A stretch of 64,000 nucleotides of DNA from Dioscorea cayenensis subsp. rotundata (GCF_009730915.1 NC_052486.1:18071589-18135588); one strand, 5' to 3'; positions 32,001 through 45,093 are shown, numbered from the stretch's first letter. Notes: a model not told the origin generated them from the letters alone. A program made the numbers and translations.

Positions 32001-35000
32001 TCACCTCTCATATCATACAGGCTTGTAAATATGATTATTTCTTGGCAGGATATTGCGAGTGAAGTAGGTTCTCCTGTAGATGTGGCAAAAACATACATGC
32101 GATGTTTGCCCCCATGGCAATCTTCACCCTTGAGTGATATTGGCTTCAAAACCCCACCTTCAAGTGGGGGGCATCTTGTCAAAGATGAAACTTGCCATGC
32201 AACTTATAACCAGTCTTTCCCATCATTGAAGGTGCTCTTCTTAGAACTCATCCTTCAATAAACAAGCTTAAAAGTTAAAAAAAAAAAGGTACATATAAAT
32301 TAATGTTAATATCATGATTAACTGATATTAACCATGAATTCAGTGTTTTTTGGTGCTTTGGAATTGTATTTATATGGTTTGTTATTTATTTATTCTCTTA
32401 AGTTGGTTTTAATTTTCTCTTTTATTATTTACTTCAAAATATGTTATATAAGTCATGATGTTTATTATAATCTTGGGGTAATTGGGTGTGACCTTGTTTA
32501 CCGTATGGCCATACTAGAACTTGGTTGATTTTCTTTTTATGGTGAGTTTTAGATGATCAATCACTAGTTGTCAAGTATTTGAGCAATTGTAAACAAAACT
32601 ATTATCTTCTATCTTCCTGTTGATGATTGTATATTGTTTTTCCAAAATATTTTATAGGGCCTGAAAAGGAATTATGTTGCCCTTGGATCATATGATGCAA
32701 ATGTTGAAAATCGGAATGTCCGCTTGAAGTCAACAGATGATGCTTTTCGCATTCCCAAATCCAGACAAGGCTCTTTTGAACGATTCTTGGAACATGGTAA
32801 TTCTAGAATTTCATTGGCAGCTGATAAAACAGGTATGGAGTTTCTAGATGCTTATCATAGGCTTAGTTCCTTCCCAGTTACTGAAGGTTTTGATGTGTCT
32901 ATGAACTACCTGCAGGGTTATATCTTGAGGATCATTCAGATGATCACCATAAATTGTCTGTTAGTCATCCCACTAAAACAAGCAAAATCATTTCCAGTAT
33001 TGTTTCAGAGCCTCATAATCCAGTTCCTTCAATAAACGCTACACTAGAAATCCCAATTCTAACTAATTCCTCCGATCTGTCACAATCTATAGTTGCGGGT
33101 GAACCTAGGCAGCTTGATCCTTCTGATGTACGTATTTCAGTTGAAAATCAGGTAATGGAGTACCTCATGTTACTTCTGTTGGAATGCCTTTAGTTTCCAT
33201 TTTTATCTGTTCTTTCAAGATAAAATATGCACCTATTATATTTTTCAAGGAAGTCGAAGAACCTTCGGGAATGAAGGTGCAGACTGCTGGTGTTGCTGCT
33301 TGTCTGCCAGTGGAGAATGGTGGTAATATTCCTTATCAGATCCTATTACTGAGTGCATACATTTTCTACTTAATGCCCAGTGATGCAAATGGTCCTTTTT
33401 TTTATAATACATCTCGGATGAATTTATTGGAGACAAACTGCTGATTTGATGAAATATACTTATCTTTTATTTGAACAGGGCCCTCATCTAACACAGAAAA
33501 TCCCTTAGTTGCTGCGAATGAAATGCCATCAGAGGAGACGAACCCTCTACTGCTAAGGTTGGTTAGTTCATGTGTAAAATAGTCTCCTCTGTCTTTTTCA
33601 ATGCAGAATCTTGATAAAATGAAGTCCTCTTATCATTGAAAACTACATGGGAGCCATGTTTCTATTGTCCTCTTCATGTATTTTTCAGGATATTCTTTCA
33701 GGATGTGTAGGAATGGGTCTATCATCTCTAATCTGAAATTTCATTATTCTGAAGCTATCTTGAAGTGTATAGGATAATGCTAATAAATATTGTTTAATAG
33801 CCACTGGTTACACCTAAGGATGGGTAAACAAATGGTGGAAGATATCAAATTTACTCAAAATTTATATGTATGATGTTGGAAATATAGTACCACATCGGTT
33901 GTGTGATAGAAGTGTAATGGGTTTATATATAGGTATAGGGGTTGAGCCACTAAGTCTTGAGATTTTTTGGTGTAAAACTCCTAAGCCCATATAGAGCCCA
34001 TATAGGGTCCACTATTATCAAAAATATAAAATCTAACATGGTATCAGAGAAATATAGTGAAGCCACCGATGTGGTACAAGTCCATGCATGTATGACCTCC
34101 ATGTGTGTAGGACCTCTGAGACACAAGTAGTGTGCAAGTCTGTGCAAGTTCGACCGAGTTGAACTTGAGGGAGAGTGTTGGAAATATAGTACCACATCGG
34201 TTGTGTGATAGAAGTGTAATGGGTTTATATATAGATATAGGGGTTGAGCCACTAAGTCTTGAGACTTTTTGGTGTAAGACTCCTAAGCCCATATAGAGCC
34301 CATATAGGGCCCACTAGTACCAAAAATATAAAATCTAACATATGATTAGGTCCTGTTATTATTATGGCAAAAGTGAAGATTTTCTATAGCTGAAAGCTGC
34401 CCTAAGATTTCCATGAAGTTTGCTACAAAGAATTGTTTAATTAGGATAGTGTATGAGGTAAAACTGCATTGTCAAAGGCTATACTAATACTAAAAGAGTG
34501 TTATAGTTGAGTTATGTTTCTTTCTGAACTTCACTTTTTATAGTCGGAAGATATTAAATCAGGTGATCTATAAACATTCCAAGTTCATTCCCTATAATAT
34601 TTTCTGAGTGTATACTTCTTTATCTGTAATTGTTTATCATTTTTCATTCTAGTTAGTTGGTTCTTTTCTGAGTGATATAATATTATCTGAACCTATACTT
34701 ATGCGAACCGTGTGGCTGGGGATAGCAGCACCAGCGTCAGGAGAAGCACCCGTGGGAATCAAGGTGTCGTGGGGACCAAGTACCGGGATTTTGTTATGAA
34801 TTAATAGTCAGTAATTAGTGAGTATTAACGATGAGATATTGTTGTAATTAAATGGGTGAGAGTTGTTAGGAAGGAATATTTGCCAAATCCTCTCGTCCTT
34901 TTCCTCTCTTCTCCCTATCTTCTCTTCTCCCTCTTCTCTGTTTCTCTCTTCTATCTGTGTCAATTACCGGCCTGCAACACTTTCTGTATCTATACCTGTT

Positions 35001-35701
35001 TATCATTTTTCTGCCAGATTTTCTTTTTAACTGCTTTTTAGTTCCTCTTGGTTTATTGAGGTTTTCCATATGTTGATGTTTATCATTCTATTTGCTTTCA
35101 GCATGCAGAAAAATTCTGGGTCTCAAGGAGTATCACAGGCCGACAGACCACAAATGACTAAAATTTCTTCTGGAGAAACACATTCTCTTTCTGGTAATTC
35201 AGTAGTTTTGATGATTTCTGCCATTTGTCTGTTTAACTAATTATTTTATTTATATTATTTAATCTCATCATGTGCTTAAGCTTGAGGTGTGTCACGTAAT
35301 TCTTTTCACGAACCTTCCTGAAGCCATTAATAATATGGTTTTGCAGAGACGAGACACAACAATGGAAACACTGAGCCACAGAATGGATCAACACAAAAGA
35401 TTTCTGCTAACAAGTACATTCACAAGTGGATATGTTTATCTTCTTTACTGATTAATGATAGAAATCAAATTTTTTTAACACTTGTTTTCCACTTTTCAGT
35501 TCATCGGTTGAGTTAAACACTACATCAAATCTTGAACCCGCCATCAATGGAAGCCAAGCAGGCATTGCAAGCAACTCAAGTGATGGTACAAGAATGAAGA
35601 CAATTGAGCGAATGCTGGCTGAACCCCAACCAAACGTAATTCGCAAGGGAAAAAAACAAGTGGTTTCCAGATCAAAGAGAGGAAGGGGAAGGGGAAGTTG
35701 A
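29056..35701 (+). CDS. KAKU4: KAKU4-like nuclear envelope protein, 12 exons, 631 aa
   Basis: KAKU4 is a plant-specific nucleoplasmic protein at the inner nuclear membrane that works with CRWN lamin-like proteins in shaping the nucleus. Exons: 29056-29308, 29966-30018, 30326-30441, 30627-30993, 32049-32231, 32658-32832, 32916-33151, 33250-33322, 33479-33557, 35102-35193, 35347-35413, 35500-35701. All have GT-AG borders and compatible phases; the total is 1896 nt. Recognised features: an N-terminal basic patch and PYARPQ, then WISSLISGAGKIISSVF; LLTEETFSRDESDRLMKIIQSRV; TAVMEAKKWFKERKLGSSSK; GSPVDVAKTYMRCLPPW; and the C-terminus TIERMLAEPQPNVIRKGKKQ with a basic RGRGRG end (likely nuclear targeting). 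The start is the first ATG in frame. Intron 9 (33558-35101) holds a TRIM element. Alternative exon borders cannot be excluded without RNA data. Confidence 0.85.
33874..34340 (+). mobile_element. TRIM retrotransposon, 467 bp, in KAKU4 intron 9
   Basis: Two 165-bp terminal repeats (33874-34038 and 34176-34340), both TGTTGGAAATATAG...AAATCTAACA, differ at only a few positions. The first is followed directly by TGGTATCAGAG, a primer-binding site for initiator tRNA-Met; a purine-rich tract TTGAGGGAGAG precedes the second. 5-bp TSD TATGA at 33869-33873 and 34341-34345. The 137-bp interior encodes nothing, as expected for a terminal-repeat retrotransposon in miniature. Orientation is taken from the PBS. 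Confidence 0.93.
34705..34990 (+). mobile_element. Possible LTR-retrotransposon 3' remnant in KAKU4 intron 9
   Basis: One frame reads SSTSVRRSTRGNQGVVGTKY then RDFVMN and stop, resembling the tail of a retroelement polyprotein. It is followed by TGTTATGAATTAATAG...CCTGCAACA, which has LTR-like TG...CA ends. No matching TSD was found. Tentative. Confidence 0.35.
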
Positions 35702-36202
35702 CAAAATCATATCCAGTCAAGCCCTATTATATATATTTCTTCTCCAAAGAGATGGAGGGGAAACACCATTCCTCTTGTTGCCTACTTTGTTTAAGTGATA
35801 GCCATTAATTGCTGAATTCCTGTGAATTGATTACTATTTACTTTGCACGTTTTGCTTTTAATCTGCATACTAGTTTTAATTTCCTAGGTAATAGATTAGG
35901 TGACGATTTCCTTCTATTGACTTGTCTTGTTATTAGTTTGTTTTCAGAGTTAACCTAATCTATATAATACTTGAAACTCATTGGTTACAAGTTGGCCAAC
36001 TGAACTGAATTGAGGCCCATTTTTTCAGTAGATATTTGTTGTTTTGTTTGGTGTATATATTTATATTATTGCATCCCCAAAATAGATGGTCATCTATGTT
36101 TATAGAATTTACCAATAGATGGGGCAAACGAATGCTGTTACGTTGTTTGACTGGGGATGAGGATAAACCCAGTATTTGAGAGGGATTTCCTCACTTGGAA
36201 CC

Positions 36203-37202
36203 NNNNNNNNNNNNNNNNNNNNNNNNNNNNNNNNNNNNNNNNNNNNNNNNNNNNNNNNNNNNNNNNNNNNNNNNNNNNNNNNNNNNNNNNNNNNNNNNNN
36301 NNNNNNNNNNNNNNNNNNNNNNNNNNNNNNNNNNNNNNNNNNNNNNNNNNNNNNNNNNNNNNNNNNNNNNNNNNNNNNNNNNNNNNNNNNNNNNNNNNNN
36401 NNNNNNNNNNNNNNNNNNNNNNNNNNNNNNNNNNNNNNNNNNNNNNNNNNNNNNNNNNNNNNNNNNNNNNNNNNNNNNNNNNNNNNNNNNNNNNNNNNNN
36501 NNNNNNNNNNNNNNNNNNNNNNNNNNNNNNNNNNNNNNNNNNNNNNNNNNNNNNNNNNNNNNNNNNNNNNNNNNNNNNNNNNNNNNNNNNNNNNNNNNNN
36601 NNNNNNNNNNNNNNNNNNNNNNNNNNNNNNNNNNNNNNNNNNNNNNNNNNNNNNNNNNNNNNNNNNNNNNNNNNNNNNNNNNNNNNNNNNNNNNNNNNNN
36701 NNNNNNNNNNNNNNNNNNNNNNNNNNNNNNNNNNNNNNNNNNNNNNNNNNNNNNNNNNNNNNNNNNNNNNNNNNNNNNNNNNNNNNNNNNNNNNNNNNNN
36801 NNNNNNNNNNNNNNNNNNNNNNNNNNNNNNNNNNNNNNNNNNNNNNNNNNNNNNNNNNNNNNNNNNNNNNNNNNNNNNNNNNNNNNNNNNNNNNNNNNNN
36901 NNNNNNNNNNNNNNNNNNNNNNNNNNNNNNNNNNNNNNNNNNNNNNNNNNNNNNNNNNNNNNNNNNNNNNNNNNNNNNNNNNNNNNNNNNNNNNNNNNNN
37001 NNNNNNNNNNNNNNNNNNNNNNNNNNNNNNNNNNNNNNNNNNNNNNNNNNNNNNNNNNNNNNNNNNNNNNNNNNNNNNNNNNNNNNNNNNNNNNNNNNNN
37101 NNNNNNNNNNNNNNNNNNNNNNNNNNNNNNNNNNNNNNNNNNNNNNNNNNNNNNNNNNNNNNNNNNNNNNNNNNNNNNNNNNNNNNNNNNNNNNNNNNNN
37201 NN
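36203..37202. other. Assembly gap (1000 N)
   Basis: Exactly 1000 Ns, a conventional placeholder. True gap length and content are unknown; the 5' end of the CACTA element may lie in or near it. Confidence 1.
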
Positions 37203-37553
37203 TTATTATTATTAGAAATGACATGCATTGTCTAGAGGAATCCGACCCCCTCTAGGGAGTGAGCGTATACATGGGCAGAGGAACAAATAGCCAAATATTA
37301 CCCACTTCCTTTATTATGCTGCATGATCAATAGACCCCTACCACTGTCCCTTTGCCTCTCTCCCTCACTGCTCTAAGCTCACTGGATCTAATAATTGTCG
37401 TTGTCTAATTAAAGCAGGAGAGCTCCGAAGTCACATGAGTCACATGAGCGCACTGACTCATTTGCTTGGTGGTGGTAAAAAGTGGTGTGGAACTATATTT
37501 TAATTTAATTTTAATTTTTATATTTTAACCCTTAAATAATAATAACAACAACC

Positions 37554-37586
<33 letters not shown>

Positions 37587-37859
37587 TTTGAAAATAAACG
37601 TGGTTAATTAATATAGCTTTTAAAAAAATTTTAAAAACAAAAAGCTTTCATTTTATGATTTTTCAAAAAAAAAAGGGGTGTATTTGTAAGAAAACCATTA
37701 GTTTGTTTTTTTTAAGATCCAATATCACCTGTTAATGATTTGGGTTTGATTTGATATTTTGGAATCCATATATATGAATAAAATTTCTAACAGGTCATTT
37801 ATAAACATTATTTGACCGAAAGTGGCAAGTTTACTAAAGTTGTGCATATAATTAAATTA

Positions 37860-39069
37860 ATCATGGTGGCATTCTTGAATATCATCATCTAATGTAATAT
37901 TTATTTGCGAAAATAATATAATGTCATTAATAATTATATTTTATATTAAACTTGCATGTCACAAAAACTAATAAATAAATGACAATTAAAATTGTAATTA
38001 TGATATACATTAGTATTAGTGGAATCATATTAAAATTTCGTTTTGAATAAGTCATTTTAAAATTTATAAAAAAATAATATTAATCACGTAATATATTTGC
38101 CACTCAATATTCAAGTCATTATTAAAAGTATTATTGTTTATGTTCTAATAATAATTAATATTTTTTTTAAAAGATAAATATTGGTAGCAAATAAATAATA
38201 CTGTTAAATTAATTGGTGGCATTCATTAATATCATTACACAATTTAATATTTATTTATGATAATAATATATTTTCATTATTAATTATTTTATTGTTATAA
38301 AATTGCATGTCACAAAAATTAATTAATAAATGGAAAAATTAAAATTGTCATTGATGGTACACATTAGTATTAGTGGCATTATATTAAATTTTTGTTTTGA
38401 ATAAGACATTTTGGAATTCGTAATAACAAAAATAATATTAATTGCCTAATATATTTGCCACTCAATATTCCATTCATTGCATAAGTATTGTTGTTTATGT
38501 CATTTAATACTTATATCTTCTAATAATAATAATAATAAATATTTCATTAAAAAAAAGGAAAATATTAGTTGCAGAGAGTTAATATCATTAAATTAATCAA
38601 CAAGTACCTAATGTAATATTTTTTTGTGACAATAATATAATGACATTATTAGTTATATTTTTGTGACAAATCTGCGTAGTCACAAAAATTAATTTAGATA
38701 AATGACAAAATTAAAATTGTTATTAATAGTACACATTATTATTAGTGACATTATATTAAATTTTATGTCAAATAAGATACTTTAGAATTTGTCACAAAAA
38801 AACATATTATTAATAATATGATATATTTGTCACTGAATATTTAAGTTGTCACTAAAAATATTTCTCTCCATCTTCAATTGGTTCGAAGATTTGGCGCCGA
38901 GTTTTTTGTGACATTATCATATGACAATTTAAAATATTGTCACATAAAATACTTGTTTTAAGGAAGTGAGCGACAAAATAATGTTTGTGTCACGTTATGT
39001 CCGTTCTTGTGACAAAAATCTAATGCGTCACAATATAATTTGTCACTAATTGGCAAATTTGTTGTAGTG
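37860..39069. mobile_element. End of a CACTA (En/Spm) element with internal tandem repeats
   Basis: The right terminus CAAATTTGTTGTAGTG (39054-39069) is the complement of CACTACAACAAATTTG, the standard CACTA inverted end. The 200 bp before it contain many 'gtcac/gtgac' subterminal motifs (TTTGTCACTAAT, GTGACAAAAATC). Three degenerate AT-rich repeats of about 330-360 bp ('gtggcattcattaatatcat...atttgccactcaatattc') fill 37860-38880. The opposite end was not found and may be lost in the gap. No transposase frame. Confidence 0.7.
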
Positions 39070-39290
39070 GTGTCTCTGATTTTGGCTCTTGTTTTGGACT
39101 TAACCACTATCACTTTATCCTAATCTTATATTAGCATTAATTTATTTCAGAATGCAACTAATTATTTTTATTATTAGTAAAAGTCTTTGTACTCTGAAGT
39201 AAATCATAGTTGGGTTTTATATTTTATTTTATTTTTCTTAAAGGAAAATCTTCTCCACCGAATTATTTTATTTATTTTATTTTTTTTTTG

Positions 39291-39440
39291 GAGAAAGGCG
39301 ACAAGCGCCGGAACCCAAGGACGAACACGTGGGGGAGCCGCGCTCACCACCGAACCGTGCCTTCACCTTGCGCGAGATGGGGATCGAACTCGGGGAGCCA
39401 CGCTCGACACTCGAGGTGAACACCATACGCAAAAGACCCG
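39291..39440 (-). mobile_element. tRNA-derived SINE, minus strand
   Basis: The T-run at 39282-39290 is the A-tail on the minus strand. The minus strand contains the box-B-like GAGTTCGATCCCCATC and a GC-rich body ('ggtgagcgcggctcccccacgtg') unlike the AT-rich surroundings. Ends approximate. Confidence 0.6.
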
Positions 39441-42400
39441 ATTCTTTTCTTAAAAACTCTTAAGAGTTTTTTTTTTTTTTTTATATTATTTTTCTTTGCA
39501 TAAAAGGTATACTTATTTTGAAACAAGTGAGTGGGAGAAGTTCGGAAGGGGTTTATCTTCCTCTAATTTAGTAGGAAGTCAAAAAGTGGTTCACCTTTCT
39601 CTAATTCAATTTTTTTTTAAATCACAAATAGAAATGTCATTTTTTTAAAAAATAATCAAATATTTTTAAATAAAGCATAAAAATTTTAAATATAATTTTT
39701 TTTGTGACGTAACACTTCTATAAACCAACAAAATAAATGCAGTGCAATATTCATTCCTTAAAAGAAAAAAATTAGTAATTTTTCTCTTTCCAAGTGAGAC
39801 AACTGTGAGAGGTTAAATGATCAATTCTCACTCCCAATATTAGTTAATATGTGTAATTTGTTCATTTTATTAAAATAAAAAAATAAAATCCATATATAAG
39901 TTGTAAAATGAAGTTTTCTACCATCTCAAAGATTTCAAAAAAAAAATTGTTAAAAATAAATATTTAGTATTTTAGTATTGTAAAATAATCTGTATTTATG
40001 TGATTGATATCTTATATACTAGAGTTTATATTCTCATTATTAATTAGAAATAATCTGTATTTCCTATTTTTTTTATTATTATGAATGATTTCTTGCTATT
40101 AAGAGCAATAATTTATATAAGCACAAATCTAATAGGACATCATTATTGTTTTTCTTTTTCTTTTTTTTTTTCTATTTATATAGCACCAAAACAAGTGATA
40201 CCCCCTTTTTTTTGTTCCACAAAAATTAAGACTCCCCTTTTTATGACACAAGAGTGCATGAAAAAAAATGATAAATGTTCATATTCGTCCCTGAAATATT
40301 GTTGTTCATATTGTTCAAATATTATATATTTAGATTTAAGTATTGTTTAACAATACTATTTATTGAATCTTTATATAGATACTTTATGAAAAAACAGTAG
40401 CTTCACCTTTCAAAATTATATGAGAAAACTTTTTTTAAGAGATCTGTAAACTATTGTAATTGATACACTTCTATACATATTCTTCTGTCAATTTCTTAAA
40501 TGAGGCACATATCATCAGTTTGTAAAATTTTTTTAATAAAAATTAAAAACTAAAAAAAATACTCGCAAGTAAATATCACTCTCTATAAGAAAAGTTTTTT
40601 GAAAAAAAAAACTTCCTTGTACATAAACAGCACAAAAAAATTATCAACAATCGAAACATGGCTTGATAAGTACGAGCACAAAAAGATACAGTGGAGAAAT
40701 GAGTGTAGGAATATACGCTGTTTTGGCCGGCGGTTTTTGTGGGGGTCACTGTTCGACCATCTTGTGTGTAGTGTAGCTGTGCGTTTTTAATCTTTTCACA
40801 TGTTTGTGACTTTTTAGATATCTCTCTCTCTCTCACTTTTCCCCCCACCTCTTTGTCACGTGTGCTTATTATGCTCAAGCTTTCTTGAAGCTCACCCCCT
40901 TCTTTATCCACTTCTATCAAGTCTCATTCAGCCATATATATATATATATATATAGGGTTTAAGTTATCAATATATATACATAGATGACTCTTAGCTAGGA
41001 ATGTTTTTTTACGACTGTTGGATGATATGATCCAATGGCTATTGTTTATATAGTGTGCAAATTTACTGTTTATAATCAATATTTACTATTGTATAATATT
41101 GTTTAGAACTATCTACTACTGTTCATAAATAGATCGTAACCATTGAAATAACGTCCCTAAAATTTAAATTTAAGAACATCCCTAAATAATGGGCCCTTAT
41201 ATATATATATATATATATATACCACCACTTTACCTCAATAAAGTTGTGGGAACTCCATTACTGATTCATATTTATCAAATATATATATATATATATAAGA
41301 ATTTTCTTTTGGCATGTATAAATCTAATTTGATATTTATCTTTATTGATATTTAATAATAAATTATAGCATTTATTTTTGTTGTAATAGTTTTTTGTTGA
41401 GAGACTTTTTTATATTAGTATATGGATAATAATTATTTTGAATATTTGTATTGTTTTCGTATAAAAACACAAAATAAACATAAAAACAAAATTATATGAA
41501 ACCATTATTCTAAATATATATGTATATATATACATATCATTTTTTATTAAATATTGATAAAAAAAGATGTTGAATCAAAGTAAAAATTTGAGAAATGTGG
41601 ACAAGCTATTGATTGAAACCTTTTGACTTTACAGAAAAATAAAATTCTAATTTTTATATTATAGAAGTGGTTATAAACATATTACAGAAGTTTTATTCAT
41701 ATAATATTTTGAAAATTAAAAAAAATTATATTTATCATTTTGAAGAATATTACAAAAATAAAATCTTGTCTACGCAGAGCACCACAGTATTTCTTGAAGG
41801 CTAACTTTCTACATGACTTGTGATCTTCATGAAAATTTTTGGATATGATCATATATATTTAGAAAAGAATACAGCAATCATTCATTGGGAATAGCTCACA
41901 TGCAAGTTCTTTTAAAATATAATTTTTTCTTGATCGAGAAATAATTCCAAAAATAATACAAAAGCAACCCTTTCCCAAAAAATGCAAGTACAATTGCAAC
42001 TCAAAAAAGACCACATGAATGCTATTCCAAACCTTATCTATTTAAATTCGTCTTCTACTAATCTGCTACCAAACAAATCCATTATAATCTAAAAACACCC
42101 AAATGCATAACCAATCCACACCACAGCATAAAAAGATATGCATTTGTGAGATTATATAAATAAATAAATCAATAAATTTTTTTTATAAAAATAAATAAAT
42201 CACTACTTTATTAAAATAAAAAATGTTACAATATGAATAAATTAACAATAAAAAATTATAATAATTAGCGATAAAAAAATATATGCAACATAATTTACTA
42301 GTAATGAAGAATCTTTGGTGGAGAATAATTGATAAAAACATAATCAATGAGTTATGAGTGGATATTGTTGCTACATGAACAATTATCAATAATGATGTAT

Positions 42401-42600
42401 GAACCGTCCTTGATACAGATAAGTCACCCAAAATTAGCTTTTCTTTGTTGAGTCCAAAATGTAAGGATAGTTCACTATCAAGAAAATGAAGTCTCAGCTT
42501 GAAATCAATGGAGTTCATATCATGCTAATAAAAACTAGAAGATGAAATCACAGTTATTTTAATAAAATAATAAAATACAAAAAAAAAAAAACATATTGAA
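39441..42600. other. AT-rich intergenic DNA, no gene supported
   Basis: AT-dinucleotide runs at about 40932-40954, 41201-41221 and 41279-41297, and homopolymer runs. The interval 40640-40920 is less AT-rich, with a CACGTG G-box at 40857-40862, and might be the promoter or leader of something, but no protein or RNA could be assigned. Confidence 0.5.
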
Positions 42601-43086
42601 TAAAAAAATAATCGTCCTAAAGATTAAGGGGTGGTCCCAAACTAACCGTCCCCATTTCCCCAAAACTGACCGTTTAGAAACGATGACGCCATCTCCCAAA
42701 CCGTACACCCCCCCAATTAATATGAGAAAGCAAGCACCTTTGAAATTTGAAATCTTAGATCTAAGAGATAAAAACTAAAAAGAAAAACCAAAACCAACCA
42801 TTCCATACCAAACAGTCCTTTTAATCTCATCCGTCCAATTAACATCCCTAAGACATCACACCCTCCAATGTTGACAAGTGTATAAAATTTAAAATAAATA
42901 TATAAATAAATCAACATAGGAGGAGGAGAGGAAAGCTCGTGGTCACATCGTCATCCCAAGCTTTGGGTTTCAATTCCCAATGCAAAGATGATAACAACTT
43001 TCTGCTGTTCTGTGAAACAAAACAAGAGTTGAAGGTGGGAGTGTTGTTTCAGTTAGCCTTTTGGATAATCAAGCAAGGTTAGGAAA

Positions 43087-44810
43087 ATGGGGAGGAGGGA
43101 GTGGTACCACAAAGGTAGTAGTACTGGTTGCATGAGTGGTATGCTCAATTTCTTTGATTTCCACCAACTTCTATTCACCACAACAAATGTATCCTCCAAA
43201 AATATACCAAGCATTTCTCTTGATTCTTTGCCGGAAGTTCGTTCCGGTTTGGAAGCTCCAAGAAATAGCTTGGAGGAGCTCAATGATGAGGAGCAGGAGG
43301 AGGAGTACTTTGATGTTCCGGTATATGTTTTTTTTTTTTTTTTTTTTTTTTTACTAAAATTTTCAAGAAATTGTTTGTTTATTTGTTTATTTTTATTTAG
43401 GTTGGAGTGAGGATCAATCAAGAACCAAAGGCAGTGGTAACAAGAAGAGAGAAAATGGAGTTTTATTTAGAGGAGGAGAGGAAGAGCTCATCATCGTCAT
43501 CGCAAGCGGCGACACCGAGAACGCCGAGTCTTGTTGCTAGACTCATGGGCTTGGATTTGTTGCCGGAGAGATCATCTTCTTGTTCTTATTCATCACCGGC
43601 GACACCGGTAGCTTCTGTGATCACTAAAAGGATGAAGAAAAAGAAAGATTTTGATAATGTGCATGAATCGAACTCGCGCAAACCTCTTCGGAACTTGAAC
43701 TGTAATACCAATGGATCTCGATCACTTCCCGATTCTCCAAGAGCTTCATCGGTGAGGAAATCTTGTGATGTCGAACCGAGGTTATCGCTTCAGCTTAATA
43801 AAGAGAATGTATTAGATTGCAAGACATCAAGCAAAAGTGGTAATTATGCTACTGAGATTGTTAAGCAAGTGAAGGAGAGTATACTGAGTAATAGAAGAGA
43901 TGCTACATTGGGGATTGCTAGTGATGAGAATGGTGGCATCAAGTCAAGAAGAACAAGAACTTGTGAGAGATCTAATAAATCAAGCAAGTCAATATCAACT
44001 ACTTCCTCAATATTTTCTAATCACAATATAAAGTTTCAAAAACCTGTGAAACCAACTCGCTCGCCGCCGCCACCGCCACCACCTCCACCTCCTCGGCTCG
44101 ACATCAAAAAGCCGAATATCAAGCCGAAGAAATACGAAAAGAAAGCCGGATACGAGCGCTTCACGAAAAATGTCAAGAAGAAATCCAAAACAAAAGAAAC
44201 ACAAAAAGCAACTCAAACCAAGGTATATATACATTTGATTAATAATCCCTTTAATCCTTCTTCTTCTTCTTCTTCTTCTTCTTCTTCTTCTTCTTCTTTT
44301 TATTGTAATAATTAGTATTCATTTGATCAGGTGAATCAAGACTTTGAGTTGAAATACATAAGATCAGTGCTGGAGCATGCTGATTTATTATCAGCTGGTT
44401 CACACTCAAATTTCAATCCCATAGATCCAGTACTATTCCATCTGCTAGAGCTCAAACTCCCACCACTAGACCAACACTGCACCGGACCATTCAAAAACAG
44501 GTGGAATCGGAAGCTGCTTTTTCATCTCGTCGTAGAAATTATTGGAGAACTTGCTCAACACCAATCTTTCGCCACAAAAACTACAGAGTCCCTTTTTAAT
44601 CACATTGCTAAACAAATAAATAGCTACCCGGGAGCCAACTGTCAAGTTCTCGACGACATCGATGCGTTGATAGAGGGAGATTTGCCGGAGAGAAACGTCC
44701 GGCGACTGTTAAAACACCCGGCGGTGGAGATGGAGGTGGTGGAGATCATGGAAGAGATTGAAGGAGATATAGTTGAAGAGCTCATTGGAGAGATGGTGAT
44801 GATGACGTAG
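43087..44810 (+). CDS. TRM-family protein with DUF4378, three exons, 511 aa
   Basis: TRM (TON1 recruiting motif) proteins, including LONGIFOLIA, bring TON1 and PP2A to microtubules and affect cell division plane and elongation. Exons 43087-43320, 43401-44222 and 44331-44810, all phase 0, with donors GTATAT/GTATAT and acceptors TTTTATTTAG/TTTGATCAG. N-terminus: MGRREWYHKG then CMSGMLNFFDFHQLLF, a conserved opening. PSLVARLMGLDLLP (residues about 110-123) is the DUF3741-associated M3-type motif. A polyproline run and a Lys-rich region precede exon 3, which encodes the C-terminal DUF4378-like domain (FELKYIRSVLEHADLL, VLFHLLELKLPP) ending DIVEELIGEMVMMT, the place of the TON1-binding M2 motif. 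The exact TRM subgroup is not resolved. Intron 2 holds a TTC repeat close to the acceptor. Confidence 0.85.
44255..44299 (+). repeat. (TTC)n microsatellite in intron 2 of the TRM gene
   Basis: About 14 TTC units, 32-76 bp before the acceptor of exon 3; it supplies an extended polypyrimidine tract. Confidence 0.9.
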
Positions 44811-45055
44811 GATGAAGTCAGCTCCGTCACTCACTGGCCTGAGAATCTTGAGAGATTCTACGGCGTGGAAGAGGACGTGTGGCCAGTGACCCCAATTTTT
44901 ATGTACATAATAAAAATGGAGGTTTTTCCTTTTTCTTTTTTTATGGGTGTATATACACGTGCATTATGCTCATGCATGGTTTGAACGGACCCTAGATTGT
45001 GTTGTTGTTTTTATTTTTATTTTTATTTTTACTTTTCATAGTTTTTGAATCTCAG

Positions 45056-45057
<2 letters not shown>

Positions 45058-45093
<36 letters not shown>
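45058..45093. repeat. (ATT)n microsatellite
   Basis: About twelve uninterrupted ATT units in the 3' flank of the TRM gene. Confidence 0.9.

Noticed and set aside
36109..37255. Long open frames on both strands across the N run
   Set aside because: They consist of undetermined residues from the 1000-N assembly gap and have no biological meaning.
37860..38880. CRISPR-like regular repeats
   Set aside because: The repeats are long (330-360 bp), degenerate and AT-rich within a CACTA element in a plant genome; no short repeat-spacer pattern.
40875..40895. miR396-like string 'aagctttcttgaagctc'
   Set aside because: Only about 12 bases agree with the miR396 core, the string is itself partly palindromic, and no matching star arm lies nearby.
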